From Bacteroidales bacterium (GTDB lineage: Bacteria > Bacteroidota > Bacteroidia > Bacteroidales > UBA932): a stretch of DNA of 64,000 nucleotides. The stretch spans positions 1 to 64,000 of the forward strand of contig JAFTCB010000054.1 of assembly GCA_017454905.1 (NCBI GenBank). The letters run 5' to 3'. A program made the translations under genes and the position numbers. The notes beneath the pieces were generated by a model. It worked only from the letters and a program-made list of their open reading frames with translations, made no database searches and had not been told where the DNA came from. Each line of letters begins with the position of its first letter. The stretch's first letter is position 1. This document shows positions 49,264-60,634 of this stretch, one piece after another.

Positions 49264-50507
49264 TGCTGCTGTTCGGCCTCGATGAGTTCCAGCAGCCGGT
49301 CGATGGCTTCGGAGTCGGGGATGTGGCGCAGGACGGGTTCATTCCGCCGGTAGATGGTGACCTTGCCGCCGCCTTCGCCGACGTAGCCCCAGTCGGCGTC
49401 GGCCATCTCGCCGGGACCGTTGACGATGCAGCCCATCACGGCGATCACGAGGCCCTTGAGATGGGCGGTGCGGCGCTGGACTTCCTCGAAGGTCTCCTGG
49501 AGGTTGTACATGGTGCGGCCGCAGCCCGGGCAGGCGATGTATTCGGGCTTGTAGAAGCGGCGCCGCGCGGCCTGCATGATCTCGTCCCGGAGGTAATCGG
49601 ACAACCCGGCCTCCGCAGGGATCTCATCGATCTCCCGCTTCAGCAGCTTCGGGCCCCACTTGATCGCCGCATCTAGCATTGCCCCTTCGTCTGCCCGGGT
49701 GGACGAAGCGCCGCAGTTGGCAAGATACTGCGCTACCGGGATTTCATTCACAGGAGGTTCCGTGAGCGAAACCCGGATCGTGTCGCCGATACCCTCCTGC
49801 AGCAGGGAGGCGATGCCCACGCAGGACTTGATGCGTCCGCTGTCACCGCCGCCGGCTTCCGTGACGCCCAGGTGCAGCGGGAACACGACGCCGCGCTCCT
49901 GCATCCGCCGGGCCAGTTCGCGGTACGCCTCCACCATCACGACGGTATTGCTCGCTTTCAGCGAGACCACCACGTTGTAGAATTCCGCCTCGATGCACAT
50001 CTCCAGCCACTCCATCGCCGCCATCGCCATCGCGTGCGGCGTATTGCCGTAGCGGTCGGTGATGTAGCGCCCGAGGGAGCCGTGGTTGAGTCCCACGCGC
50101 ACGGCGGTGCCATGCTCCTTGCACACGCCGAGGAACCTGGCGAACTGCGCGCGCGCCTGCTCGTGGTCGGGATGGAAGTTGCCGGGATTGATGCGGACCT
50201 TCTCCACGACGGGGGCCACGGCGATCGCCGTCTCTGACGAGAAATGGATATCCGCGACCAGCGGTACGTCGCAGCCGGCGGCCCGTACGCGCGCCTTGAT
50301 CTGCTCGACGCAGGGCACGTCCTGGCGGCCGGGCACCGTGATGCGCACCATCTGCGCACCCGCGGCGGCGAGCTCCAGGGTCTGGGCCACGGTCGCTTCC
50401 ACGTCGGAAGTATGCGTGTTGCACATCGTCTGGACGACGATGGGATGTCCGCCGCCGATGACGAGATGCTCACCGACGCGGACGGGAAGGGTTTCAATGC
50501 GTGCCAT
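49260..50507 (-). CDS. ispG: 4-hydroxy-3-methylbut-2-enyl diphosphate synthase IspG, short form
   Basis: IspG is the [4Fe-4S] enzyme of the MEP isoprenoid pathway that converts MEcPP to HMBPP. The 415-residue protein has the TIM barrel with VGLNHGSLGRYITDRYGNTP and FPLHLGVTEAGGGDSGRIKS. The cluster domain has Cys326, Cys329, Cys360 and Glu367 (CPGCG, MGCIVNGPGE). The barrel motifs are of the plant/Chlamydia/Bacteroidota type II. The large middle A* domain expected there (about 200-250 residues) is missing, replaced by about 60 residues. The start overlaps the upstream gene by 14 bases. Confidence 0.9.
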   Translation of the reverse strand: MARIETLPVRVGEHLVIGGGHPIVVQTMCNTHTSDVEATVAQTLELAAAGAQMVRITVPGRQDVPCVEQIKARVRAAGCDVPLVADIHFSSETAIAVAPVVEKVRINPGNFHPDHEQARAQFARFLGVCKEHGTAVRVGLNHGSLGRYITDRYGNTPHAMAMAAMEWLEMCIEAEFYNVVVSLKASNTVVMVEAYRELARRMQERGVVFPLHLGVTEAGGGDSGRIKSCVGIASLLQEGIGDTIRVSLTEPPVNEIPVAQYLANCGASSTRADEGAMLDAAIKWGPKLLKREIDEIPAEAGLSDYLRDEIMQAARRRFYKPEYIACPGCGRTMYNLQETFEEVQRRTAHLKGLVIAVMGCIVNGPGEMADADWGYVGEGGGKVTIYRRNEPVLRHIPDSEAIDRLLELIEAEQQH

Positions 50508-51294
50508 AGACGATTTCCCGGGCCTGCCGGCGGAGTTCGCCGGTGGTCTTGCCCGAACGTTTGGTCAATTGGAAATAGACGCCCACCGAGGCGATGATGT
50601 CGATCGGATAGGCATAGCGGTAATAATAAGGACTGGCGTAATCCGGCTTGTAGAGCGAGGACCAGGACCAGCGCAGCAGGGCGTTGAAATGGATCTCGAT
50701 GGGATCGAACATCAGCGCGAAGCCCGCGCCGCCCTGCAGGCCGTAGTCGAAGCGGTTCTCGTAGGGGCGGAACGCGTTGGTATAAGCCGGGTCCAGGTGG
50801 GGGCCGCTGCGCGAAATGCTGTTGCGCCAGCCGCCATAGACGCCCACGTTGGCGAGGATCTTGCCGGGGTGGAAGTCCACATGGATCTGCGCCAGGGCCG
50901 GGATCTCGAACACCTCGATCTGGCCGTGCTCCGCATCATCCAGCGTCTGCGACCGGCCGGTCTCCGGGTCCTTCATGAAGCCGAAGCCCTCATAGCCGTG
51001 CGCAAAGCCCATCGTCAGGGCGAAATACGGCAGGATGTCGAACATCTTGCTGTGCTTGGTGAACATCACGGAGATGTAGTTCGGCGCAAACTGCCAGGCG
51101 CGGTTGTGCCGGGCGGGCGAAAAGTACATGTTGGACAAGGTCACGCCGTAGTTGACGCCGATCAGGATGTAATCATTGATCGGGCGCTCCTTGGGCGCCG
51201 TGAAGGTGGTGTCGAACTGGACCTCCTGGGCCCGGGCGCAGAAGGCGCCGGCCAGGCAGGCGGTCAGCAGCAGGAGGACAGGTAGCTTTCTCAT
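50494..51294 (-). CDS. Outer-membrane beta-barrel protein, unknown function
   Basis: This 266-residue protein has a signal peptide (ending CARAQ). Amphipathic beta strands rich in Tyr, Phe and Gly follow, with strand ends such as YYYRYAYPIDIIASVGVYFQL, cited as AYPIDIIASVGVYF. It fits a small outer-membrane barrel like the DUF6048-type proteins of Bacteroidota, though I cannot fix the family. It overlaps the lipoprotein gene upstream (ATGA) and ispG downstream. Confidence 0.65.
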   Translation of the reverse strand: MRKLPVLLLLTACLAGAFCARAQEVQFDTTFTAPKERPINDYILIGVNYGVTLSNMYFSPARHNRAWQFAPNYISVMFTKHSKMFDILPYFALTMGFAHGYEGFGFMKDPETGRSQTLDDAEHGQIEVFEIPALAQIHVDFHPGKILANVGVYGGWRNSISRSGPHLDPAYTNAFRPYENRFDYGLQGGAGFALMFDPIEIHFNALLRWSWSSLYKPDYASPYYYRYAYPIDIIASVGVYFQLTKRSGKTTGELRRQAREIVYGTH

Positions 51295-53096
51295 CTTGCG
51301 GCAGGCTGTTTGAAGAGTTCGCCGACATTGACCGGCTGGACAAGTTCGGTGCTGGGCGGGATGTTGAGGTAGGAATTGCCTCCCAGCTGGAGAAATACCA
51401 CGGTCTCGGGCTGGCGGTGCTCCAGGAGCGAACCGGTGTCCACGATGGAGTTGCGGTTGCCGTCGTCCGTGATGCGGATGCTGTAGCGGCCCTCCTTGAG
51501 GTAGGGGAAACGGACCGAGCCGTCGCTGTCGACGACATAGCTGCGGAGCACCCGGTCACGCTTTTCGCCCAGCAGTTCCACGATGATCTTGCGGTCCACG
51601 CCGCTCAGTTCGAGTTCCAGCACGCTCAGGGTTTCGTCCGTGGGAAGGCTGACCCGGACGACGGTGCTGTCGGACCAGAATCCGTTGATGTCGCGGAAGA
51701 TCCGGTAGGGGACCCGCATCGAGTACTGGAAGCCGGGCTGCAGTTTGTCCTTGGGACGCAGGATGTAGCGCCGCAGGTTGAGGCTGTCCTGCTCGACGGT
51801 GAACTCCGCCTTGGATTCGCGCTGGCGCGTGTTGATGGCGCGGAAGTCCAGCGAGTCGAACCAGGCGGTGATGATCGGGTTGCGGAACTCCAGTTCGAAG
51901 CCGTTCTGCTCCACGGTTTCGGGCTGCGCCTTGAGCGAATACACGCAGATGGTGTCTTCGTGCTGGAGGTTGCGCCGCGAGCTCTTCGAGAAAGTCCGCT
52001 TGTCGGCCGGCATGGGCAGCTTGACAATCTCCTGCGTCGGGGCAAGCCGGCCCAGGGAGTCTGTCTTGCGGTAGTTCACATAGATGCGCATCGTATCGGG
52101 GGCGGCGCGGCGGCTGTTGACCCAGAGCTCGAGACTGTCCTGCAGGATGTTGAACTGGCTGATGACCTGGTCGTCGCGGAAGCCCCGGATCCACAGCGAG
52201 TCGATCCAGGCGCCCGGCGCCTGGAAAGTCAGGTAGGCGGAGCGCTCCGCGGTGCGGACTTTCTTGACGATGTACTGCTTGCTGGGCTTCTCGCGGAAGA
52301 GCTTGAGTTCATACTCGCTCCGGCGGGCCTGGCAGCGCACGGTGTCGGTCATGTCGTATTTGAGCATTTCCGGCAGGGTGTCCGAGGACACCATCTTGGG
52401 CCGGATCAGCGAATCGATGAAGGCGACGGTCTCCGACTCCGGGTCGTAGATGTTGTCCGGATTGGCGTCGCGGATGGCATACAGGCGGTACAGGGTGTCC
52501 TGGATGTAGGGGAGGACGAAGTAGCCCCAGTCGTCGGTCTTGACGGCGGCGTAGGGGCGGTGCTTGAAGAGGGCAGAGTCCGAATGGTCTTTGTGCAGCA
52601 GGACCGTGGCGCCCTTGACGGGGGCCAGGGTGTTGCAGTCCAGGACCGTGCCCGTGATCAGCATCGAGTCGATCTGCGATCCGGTGGAGAAGACATAAGT
52701 GTAGCCCGGGAACATGTTGCCCTCGTTGGTGTCCGCGATGGCGTCGGTGAAACTCAGCGTGTAGGTGGTGTTGGGCTGCAGCGGCTCTTCGAAGGAGACG
52801 ATGAGGTTGTGCCCGCGGATGCGGGATTTGGGGATGCGGTTCTGGGGCGGCGACAGGAAGATGTTGGCCGGCGTCTTGATGGACACGTATTCGTTGAAGG
52901 TGAATACGAAAGACGCTCCCTGGAGCGGCACGCCGACCGCGCCCGGCAGCGGCTTGATGTCGATGATGTAGGGCGGGATGGTGTCTTTCTTGCCGCCGGA
53001 AGGGGCTTCCGTCGTGTTGGCGCAGGACGGGAAGAACAGCGGCAGCAGGCAGGCGGCAACGAGGGCGGCGAGGGGCAGGAATTTCGGGATCTTCAT
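51291..53096 (-). CDS. Ig-like domain lipoprotein
   Basis: This is a 601-residue lipoprotein (lipobox PSC). An N-terminal Big_5/SbsA-type Ig-like domain (PYIIDIKPLPGAVGVPLQGASF, cited as PYIIDIKPLPGAVGV, and PNTTYTLSFTDAIAD) comes first. A carboxypeptidase-regulatory-like domain (ITGTVLDCNTLAPVKGATVLL) and further beta domains follow. It is a common Bacteroidota cell-envelope protein type with unknown role. The ATG at 53096 gives the signal peptide MKIPKFLPLAALVAACLLP; a longer frame would overlap the rel gene. Confidence 0.72.
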   Translation of the reverse strand: MKIPKFLPLAALVAACLLPLFFPSCANTTEAPSGGKKDTIPPYIIDIKPLPGAVGVPLQGASFVFTFNEYVSIKTPANIFLSPPQNRIPKSRIRGHNLIVSFEEPLQPNTTYTLSFTDAIADTNEGNMFPGYTYVFSTGSQIDSMLITGTVLDCNTLAPVKGATVLLHKDHSDSALFKHRPYAAVKTDDWGYFVLPYIQDTLYRLYAIRDANPDNIYDPESETVAFIDSLIRPKMVSSDTLPEMLKYDMTDTVRCQARRSEYELKLFREKPSKQYIVKKVRTAERSAYLTFQAPGAWIDSLWIRGFRDDQVISQFNILQDSLELWVNSRRAAPDTMRIYVNYRKTDSLGRLAPTQEIVKLPMPADKRTFSKSSRRNLQHEDTICVYSLKAQPETVEQNGFELEFRNPIITAWFDSLDFRAINTRQRESKAEFTVEQDSLNLRRYILRPKDKLQPGFQYSMRVPYRIFRDINGFWSDSTVVRVSLPTDETLSVLELELSGVDRKIIVELLGEKRDRVLRSYVVDSDGSVRFPYLKEGRYSIRITDDGNRNSIVDTGSLLEHRQPETVVFLQLGGNSYLNIPPSTELVQPVNVGELFKQPAAR

Positions 53097-53100
53097 GGCG

Positions 53101-55281
53101 TCAGATGTCGGTTCGGACGACATCCGAGACGCCGTCGATCTTGGAGAGTCCTTCCACCATCCGCTCGAGATTCTTCTTGTCGCGGACGAGCAGTTCGATG
53201 AACCCCTCGAACAACTCGCCGTCCGTGGACAGCTGAAGCTTGCGCATGTTGATGCCGAGGGTCTGTGAGATGAAGCTGGAGATGTCGCTGAGCAGTCCCA
53301 CCCGGTCGATGCCCTTGAGCGAGATCCGGATCGGGTACTCCTTCTGGACCGCCACCCACTGGGGGACGACCATGCGGTTGCCGTATTTGCTGGCGAGGCT
53401 CTCCGCGATGGGGCAGGATTTCTTGTGGACGATGACCAGGTTCTCCGCCGTGGAGAATCCGATCACCGGATCGCCGGGGATGGGGTGGCAGCATTCCGCG
53501 ATCTTGTACTGGACGGCACTGTCCGCGCGGAGGATGTTCTTGCGCCGCTCACCCGTGGAGAGGTCCTTCTCGTCGATGATGGCCTTGAACTCTTCGGGAC
53601 CGAGCAGGCCGAGTCCGATGCGGAACCAGAGCTCCTCCGGATCGTGGAGCTGGCTGTAGTCCAGGAACTTGCGGATCAGTTCCCGGCTGCTCTTCAGGCC
53701 CATCAGCCGGATGCGCTCCCCGAAGATCCGCTCGCCGTCGGCGGCGATGGCGTCGAAGTCCTTGCGGAAATACTCGATGACGCGGTTGCGCGCGTAGCGG
53801 GTCTGCAGGAAGGAGACCCACTCCATCTTGGGGTGGGCGTTCTCCGCCGTGATGATTTCCACCTGGTCACCGGCCTTGAGTGCATGCGAGAGGGGGACCA
53901 GCCGCATGTTGACCTTGGCGGCGATGGCCCGGTTGCCGATCTCGGTGTGGATCAGGTAGGCGAAGTCCAGGGCGGTGGCGCCGTTCCGGATCGCGCGCTG
54001 CTCGCCCTTCGGGGTGAACACGACGATCTCGCTGCTGACCAGGTCCTTGTGGATGATGTCCAGCAGCTCCAGGGCGCTGACGTCGTTGCTCAGCAGGATT
54101 TCCTGCACTTCCGCGAGCCACTTGTCCATCTCGGAGTCGTTCTCGGAGATGTAGCCGTCGTTCTTGTAGGCCCAGTGGGCGGCGATGCCCTTCTCGGCGA
54201 TGTCGTCCATGCGCTTGGAGCGGATCTGCACCTCCACCCAGAAGCCCGCGTGGCTCATCAGGGTGCAGTGCAGGGCCTCGTAGCCGTTGCTCTTGGGCTG
54301 GGAGATCCAGTCCCGGCGGCGGGTCAGGTTCTCCCGGTAGAGGTGGGTGATCGTCGAGAAGATCAGGTAGGCCTGGCCGCGCTCGGTCTGGATGCTGTTG
54401 TCGCTCGGCTCGAAGATGATGCGGACGGCGTAGAGGTCGTAGATCTGCTCGAAGGGAACGTGCTTCGTGCGCATCTTGTACCAGATGGAGTAGGGGGTCT
54501 TGATCCGCTTCTTGATGGTGAAACGGTAGCCGGCGGCCTGCAGGGCATTCTCGATCGGGGCGATGAAACTGTCGATGTCCTTGTCGCGGTTGGCGACGTT
54601 GCCCTTGATGCGCTCGGTGATGCGCTGGTATTCTTCGGGCTCCTTGTAGCGCAGCCAGATGTTCTCCATCTCCGACTTGACGCTGTACAGGCCGAGGCGG
54701 TGGGCCAGCGGGATGAAGATGAACATCGTCTCGGAGAGGATCTTGTCCCGCTTGTGCTCGGGCATGAATTCGATGGTCCGGCAGTTGTGCAGCCGGTCCG
54801 CGAGCTTGATCAGCACCACGCGCACGTCGTCGTTGAGGGTGAGCAGGATGCGCTTGAAGTTCTCCGCCTGGAGGCTCTCCGTGCTGGCGGCTCCCTTCCG
54901 GTCCTCGTTGTCGAGGACGGTCTTGATCTTGGTGAGTCCGTCCACCAGGGAGGCGATCTTGTCGCCGAACAGGTTGCGGATGTCCTCCACGCTGTAGTTC
55001 GTGTCCTCCACGACATCGTGCAGGAGGGCGGCGCAGATGGACTTGCAGCCGAGCCCGATCTCGGTCACGACGATGTGGGCGACGGCCAGCGGGTGCAGCA
55101 TATAGGGCTCGCCGGAGCGGCGGCGGACGTTCTTGTGGGCCTGGTTGGCGAATTCGAAAGCCTTGCGGACGGTCTCCACTTCCGTCTCGTCCTTGCAGCG
55201 CGTCGCTGCGACTTCCATCAACGCGCGGTAGCTCTCGTCGATCAGGCGGTAATCATCGGGTGTGAACTGTGAGAAACTCAT
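53101..55281 (-). CDS. Bifunctional (p)ppGpp synthetase/hydrolase of the RelA/SpoT family
   Basis: This enzyme makes and degrades (p)ppGpp, the stringent-response alarmone. The 726-residue protein has an HD hydrolase domain (His63, His88-Asp89 in LLHDVVEDT) and a synthetase domain with SNGYEALHC and IRSKRMDDIAEKG. A TGS domain (VFTPKGEQRAIRNGATALDFAY, cited as VFTPKGEQRAIRNGA) and a C-terminal ACT domain (RVGLLSDISSFISQTLGIN) follow. Both catalytic halves look complete. The ATG at 55281 overlaps the upstream TAA by one base, so it is coupled to the yihY-like gene. Confidence 0.92.
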   Translation of the reverse strand: MSFSQFTPDDYRLIDESYRALMEVAATRCKDETEVETVRKAFEFANQAHKNVRRRSGEPYMLHPLAVAHIVVTEIGLGCKSICAALLHDVVEDTNYSVEDIRNLFGDKIASLVDGLTKIKTVLDNEDRKGAASTESLQAENFKRILLTLNDDVRVVLIKLADRLHNCRTIEFMPEHKRDKILSETMFIFIPLAHRLGLYSVKSEMENIWLRYKEPEEYQRITERIKGNVANRDKDIDSFIAPIENALQAAGYRFTIKKRIKTPYSIWYKMRTKHVPFEQIYDLYAVRIIFEPSDNSIQTERGQAYLIFSTITHLYRENLTRRRDWISQPKSNGYEALHCTLMSHAGFWVEVQIRSKRMDDIAEKGIAAHWAYKNDGYISENDSEMDKWLAEVQEILLSNDVSALELLDIIHKDLVSSEIVVFTPKGEQRAIRNGATALDFAYLIHTEIGNRAIAAKVNMRLVPLSHALKAGDQVEIITAENAHPKMEWVSFLQTRYARNRVIEYFRKDFDAIAADGERIFGERIRLMGLKSSRELIRKFLDYSQLHDPEELWFRIGLGLLGPEEFKAIIDEKDLSTGERRKNILRADSAVQYKIAECCHPIPGDPVIGFSTAENLVIVHKKSCPIAESLASKYGNRMVVPQWVAVQKEYPIRISLKGIDRVGLLSDISSFISQTLGINMRKLQLSTDGELFEGFIELLVRDKKNLERMVEGLSKIDGVSDVVRTDI

Positions 55282-56216
55282 TACTTGTTTTCGTTGTCCC
55301 AAGCGGAGACTTTATATTGGTCGACATTCTGGAAACTGTATGTGAGCTGCGCCCCGTAGATGATGATCTGCCAGCTGAAATTCAGGAAGACCAGGAAGAG
55401 GGGGATGGCGGCGAGGACTCCGTAGGCCTGGTTGAGCCGCCCCACGAACATCTGCGTGTGCATATAGAGATACTGGAAGAGGATGAAGATGACGCCGGCG
55501 ATCAGCGCCGAGCGGAAGGCGTAGCGGATCTCGACCTTCGTCGCCGGGATGTACTTGTACATGACGGTCAGCGTGCCCACGAGGATGAGGTAGAAGGCGA
55601 AGTAGCCGAGCAGTTTGAAGATGAAGCGCATGTCCTTGAGGTCCAGGCCGTAGAGGTTGGGCAGGTTGCTGGTGTAGACGATGCTCGAACCGAAGATGAT
55701 GACCAGGAAGGGCATGAGCAGCAGCACCAGGAAGTAGAATCCGAAGCGCTTGTAGATCTTGCGCGGGATCTTGAGGATGCCCCAGACGTTGTTGAACACC
55801 CGCTCCACCTGGAACATCATCCAGAGGATGGTCCACAGGAAGAAGATGGCGGAGACGAGGCCGAGCCCGCCGCCCTGGGCGGACTGCAGGATGCCGGCCG
55901 CCTTTTCCGACAGGAGTCCGGCCAGTTCGGGGTAGGTGGGGAGAACCATCTGCAGGAAGTCGGTGATCTTGTCGTCCAGCCCGAGACCGCCCGTGACCGC
56001 GAAGGCGAAGGCGATCAGCGGGACGAAGGCGAGGGTGATGAAGTAGGCGAGGGCGACGCACTGGAAGCCCATCCGGTTCTCCATGAAGGTGCTCAGGGTG
56101 ATGCGGATGATCTTGACGACGCGGACCAGTTCTGCGTAAGCGCGGGTGGAACCGCTCGTATCGAGGGTCCAGATCCGGTCGGAGAAAAGGTCCGTTATCT
56201 TCCTGCCCAGTTTCAT
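55281..56216 (-). CDS. YihY/BrkB-family inner-membrane protein
   Basis: This 311-residue protein with about six membrane helices belongs to the YihY/virulence factor BrkB family (once called RNase BN). Typical blocks are CVALAYFITLAFVPLIAFAFA, cited as VALAYFITLAFVPLIAF, and YGVLAAIPLFLVFLNFSWQII, cited as YGVLAAIPLFLVFLNF. Its function is poorly known, probably in the envelope. The gene lies six bases after ligA in the same operon. Confidence 0.85.
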   Translation of the reverse strand: MKLGRKITDLFSDRIWTLDTSGSTRAYAELVRVVKIIRITLSTFMENRMGFQCVALAYFITLAFVPLIAFAFAVTGGLGLDDKITDFLQMVLPTYPELAGLLSEKAAGILQSAQGGGLGLVSAIFFLWTILWMMFQVERVFNNVWGILKIPRKIYKRFGFYFLVLLLMPFLVIIFGSSIVYTSNLPNLYGLDLKDMRFIFKLLGYFAFYLILVGTLTVMYKYIPATKVEIRYAFRSALIAGVIFILFQYLYMHTQMFVGRLNQAYGVLAAIPLFLVFLNFSWQIIIYGAQLTYSFQNVDQYKVSAWDNENK

Positions 56217-56222
56217 CTTCCG

Positions 56223-58807
<2,585 letters not shown>

Positions 58808-58808
58808 A

Positions 58809-59549
58809 TTAACGTAACATTCTTTGTGATAGGTACTGTTCGAAGGTTGGTTTGTATGCGTCAGAGACGTGGATAAGCGCGTCTCCGATACTGATGTCGT
58901 AGGAACCGCCGATCGAATCGATCTTGTCCAGGGCGACGATATAGGAGCGGTGGACCCGCATGAAGATGCCGGCCGGCAGCAGCTCTTCCACCGCCTTCAT
59001 GGTGATGTGCGTGACCACCGGGCGCTTCTCCGAACACAGATACAGCAGGACATAGTCTTTCATGCCTTCGACATAGCGGATATCGGAGAAGAGCACCTTG
59101 CGCAGCTGTCCGTCGCTCTTGACGAAGACCGAGGTCTTGTCCTCCTGGGTCAGCGTCGCCTGCGGGGCGTCGGCTGCGGCTTCGACCATCTCGAACCAGC
59201 GCCGGGCCTTCTCCGCCGCTTCCAGGAACTTCTGGTAGCGGACCGGTTTCAGCAGGAAGTCCAGCGCGGACACTTCATAGCTGTCAAAAGCATATTGCTT
59301 GAAGGCGGTCGTGAAGATGATCCGCGTCTCGGGCGGCACCATCCGCGAGAGCTCCATGCCGTTGAGGTCGGGCATCTGGATATCCAGGAAAACGAGCTGT
59401 GGCTGTCGGTCCCGGATGGCCTCGAGGGCGGCTACGGGATCGGTGAAAGAGGCTTCCAGTTCGAGGAAGGCGGTCCGGGAGATGAAATTCTCCAGCATCT
59501 TGACGGCCAGCGGCTCGTCATCGACGACCATGCATTTCAACGCTTTCAT
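58809..59549 (-). CDS. LytTR-family response regulator
   Basis: This 246-residue protein has a receiver domain (phosphorylation site Asp56 in LVFLDIQMPDLNG) and a LytTR DNA-binding domain (about residues 140-240, with FVKSDGQLRKVLFSDIRYVEGMKDY, cited as KVLFSDIRYVEGMKDY, and FMRVHRSYIVAL). LytTR proteins bind direct repeats about 21 bases apart. It overlaps the sensor kinase gene by four bases. A matching pair of repeats lies at 63205-63239, before the outer-membrane barrel gene. Confidence 0.93.
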   Translation of the reverse strand: MKALKCMVVDDEPLAVKMLENFISRTAFLELEASFTDPVAALEAIRDRQPQLVFLDIQMPDLNGMELSRMVPPETRIIFTTAFKQYAFDSYEVSALDFLLKPVRYQKFLEAAEKARRWFEMVEAAADAPQATLTQEDKTSVFVKSDGQLRKVLFSDIRYVEGMKDYVLLYLCSEKRPVVTHITMKAVEELLPAGIFMRVHRSYIVALDKIDSIGGSYDISIGDALIHVSDAYKPTFEQYLSQRMLR

Positions 59550-60598
59550 CCGATCAGGTTTTTGAGGACCAGGCGAACGGCATAGACGCCGTCCGCGGCG
59601 GTCTGTTCATAAGAATAGTTCTCCGGGTAGATCAGCTCCAGGCGGCGCTTGAGATTCTCCACGCCGATGCCGGATCCGATGTGGTCCTCGCCCGTCTTTT
59701 CGAACAGGGAGTTCTCGCAACGGAAGACGAGATCCTTCCCCTCGGGGTGCAGGCTGATGTGTACGAACGAATCCATCCGGGCATTCACCCCGTGCTTGAA
59801 GGCGTTCTCGATCAGGGAGATGAACAGCAGCGGAGCGATTCTGACATCAGCCGGAGGAAGCTCCCAGGCGGTGGTGACCTCCGTCCGCTCATTGCAGCGG
59901 AGCTGCATCAGGTGGATATAGTTGTCCATGAACTCCACTTCGCCGCTGAGCGGCACCTTGTCCGCGTTGGTGTCGTAGAGCGCATAGCGGAGCGTGTCGC
60001 TGAGCTGGCCGATGCTTTCCTGCGCCTTGTCCGGATCGATCTGCGTCAGGGAGGAGATGTTGTTGAGCGTATTGAACAGGAAATGGGGATTGAGCTGGTT
60101 CTTGAGCCAGGTCAGCTCCGCCTCCGTGGTCTTGCGCCGTTCCTCCTGGAGCTGCAACTGCATGTCGTTGGAGCGGAGGATGGAGCGGACGCCGATCGCC
60201 AGGAACACGAACAGGGTCTGGAAGAAGGCCGAAGACAGGAAGGCGACCAGGCGGAACGCCCAGATGTCGCGGAGCTTCAGGGCATTCATGACCTGCTCGG
60301 GGATCTGCTCCTGCGGCACCAGGATGCGGAAATTCAGCAGCAGGATGATAAGCGCGTTGGCTGCGATGAACCAGGCCGTCTTCTTGCGGAACAGCAGGCG
60401 CGGCACCAGCAGGATGTAGTTGGCGGCATACACCACCAGCAGCGGCAGCATCATCATGACCGAACCGCGCAGGACCGGCGCTGCATGGTGGCTGTCCCCG
60501 GAGACCATCCAGTTGACGATGGCCGGGAGAACCATCACGCAGGCCCATACCAGGACCTGCGCAAGGTTGAGGATGAAATGGTTGCGCTTGCTCCCCAT
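59546..60598 (-). CDS. LytS-type sensor histidine kinase
   Basis: This 350-residue membrane protein has four predicted helices in its N-terminal part (up to about residue 140). A His_kinase domain with the phospho-acceptor His172 in NPHFLFNTLNN and a HATPase domain with ENAFKHG and GIGVENLKRRL follow. It should phosphorylate the adjacent LytTR regulator. A -7 box (TATCTTTG) stands 18 bases before its ATG. There is no large extracytoplasmic domain, so the signal is probably sensed within the membrane. Confidence 0.92.
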   Translation of the reverse strand: MGSKRNHFILNLAQVLVWACVMVLPAIVNWMVSGDSHHAAPVLRGSVMMMLPLLVVYAANYILLVPRLLFRKKTAWFIAANALIILLLNFRILVPQEQIPEQVMNALKLRDIWAFRLVAFLSSAFFQTLFVFLAIGVRSILRSNDMQLQLQEERRKTTEAELTWLKNQLNPHFLFNTLNNISSLTQIDPDKAQESIGQLSDTLRYALYDTNADKVPLSGEVEFMDNYIHLMQLRCNERTEVTTAWELPPADVRIAPLLFISLIENAFKHGVNARMDSFVHISLHPEGKDLVFRCENSLFEKTGEDHIGSGIGVENLKRRLELIYPENYSYEQTAADGVYAVRLVLKNLIG

Positions 60599-60615
60599 AG
60601 TGAATCCGTTTTACG

Positions 60616-60623
60616 CAAAGATA
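60616..60623 (-). promoter_or_regulatory. -7 box (TATCTTTG) for the LytS/LytTR operon
   Basis: This perfect minus-strand -7 consensus lies 18 bases before the kinase ATG. It stands in the short gap after the outer-membrane barrel gene, so the two units can be transcribed separately. Confidence 0.6.
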
Positions 60624-60634
60624 GCAATTCTTTC

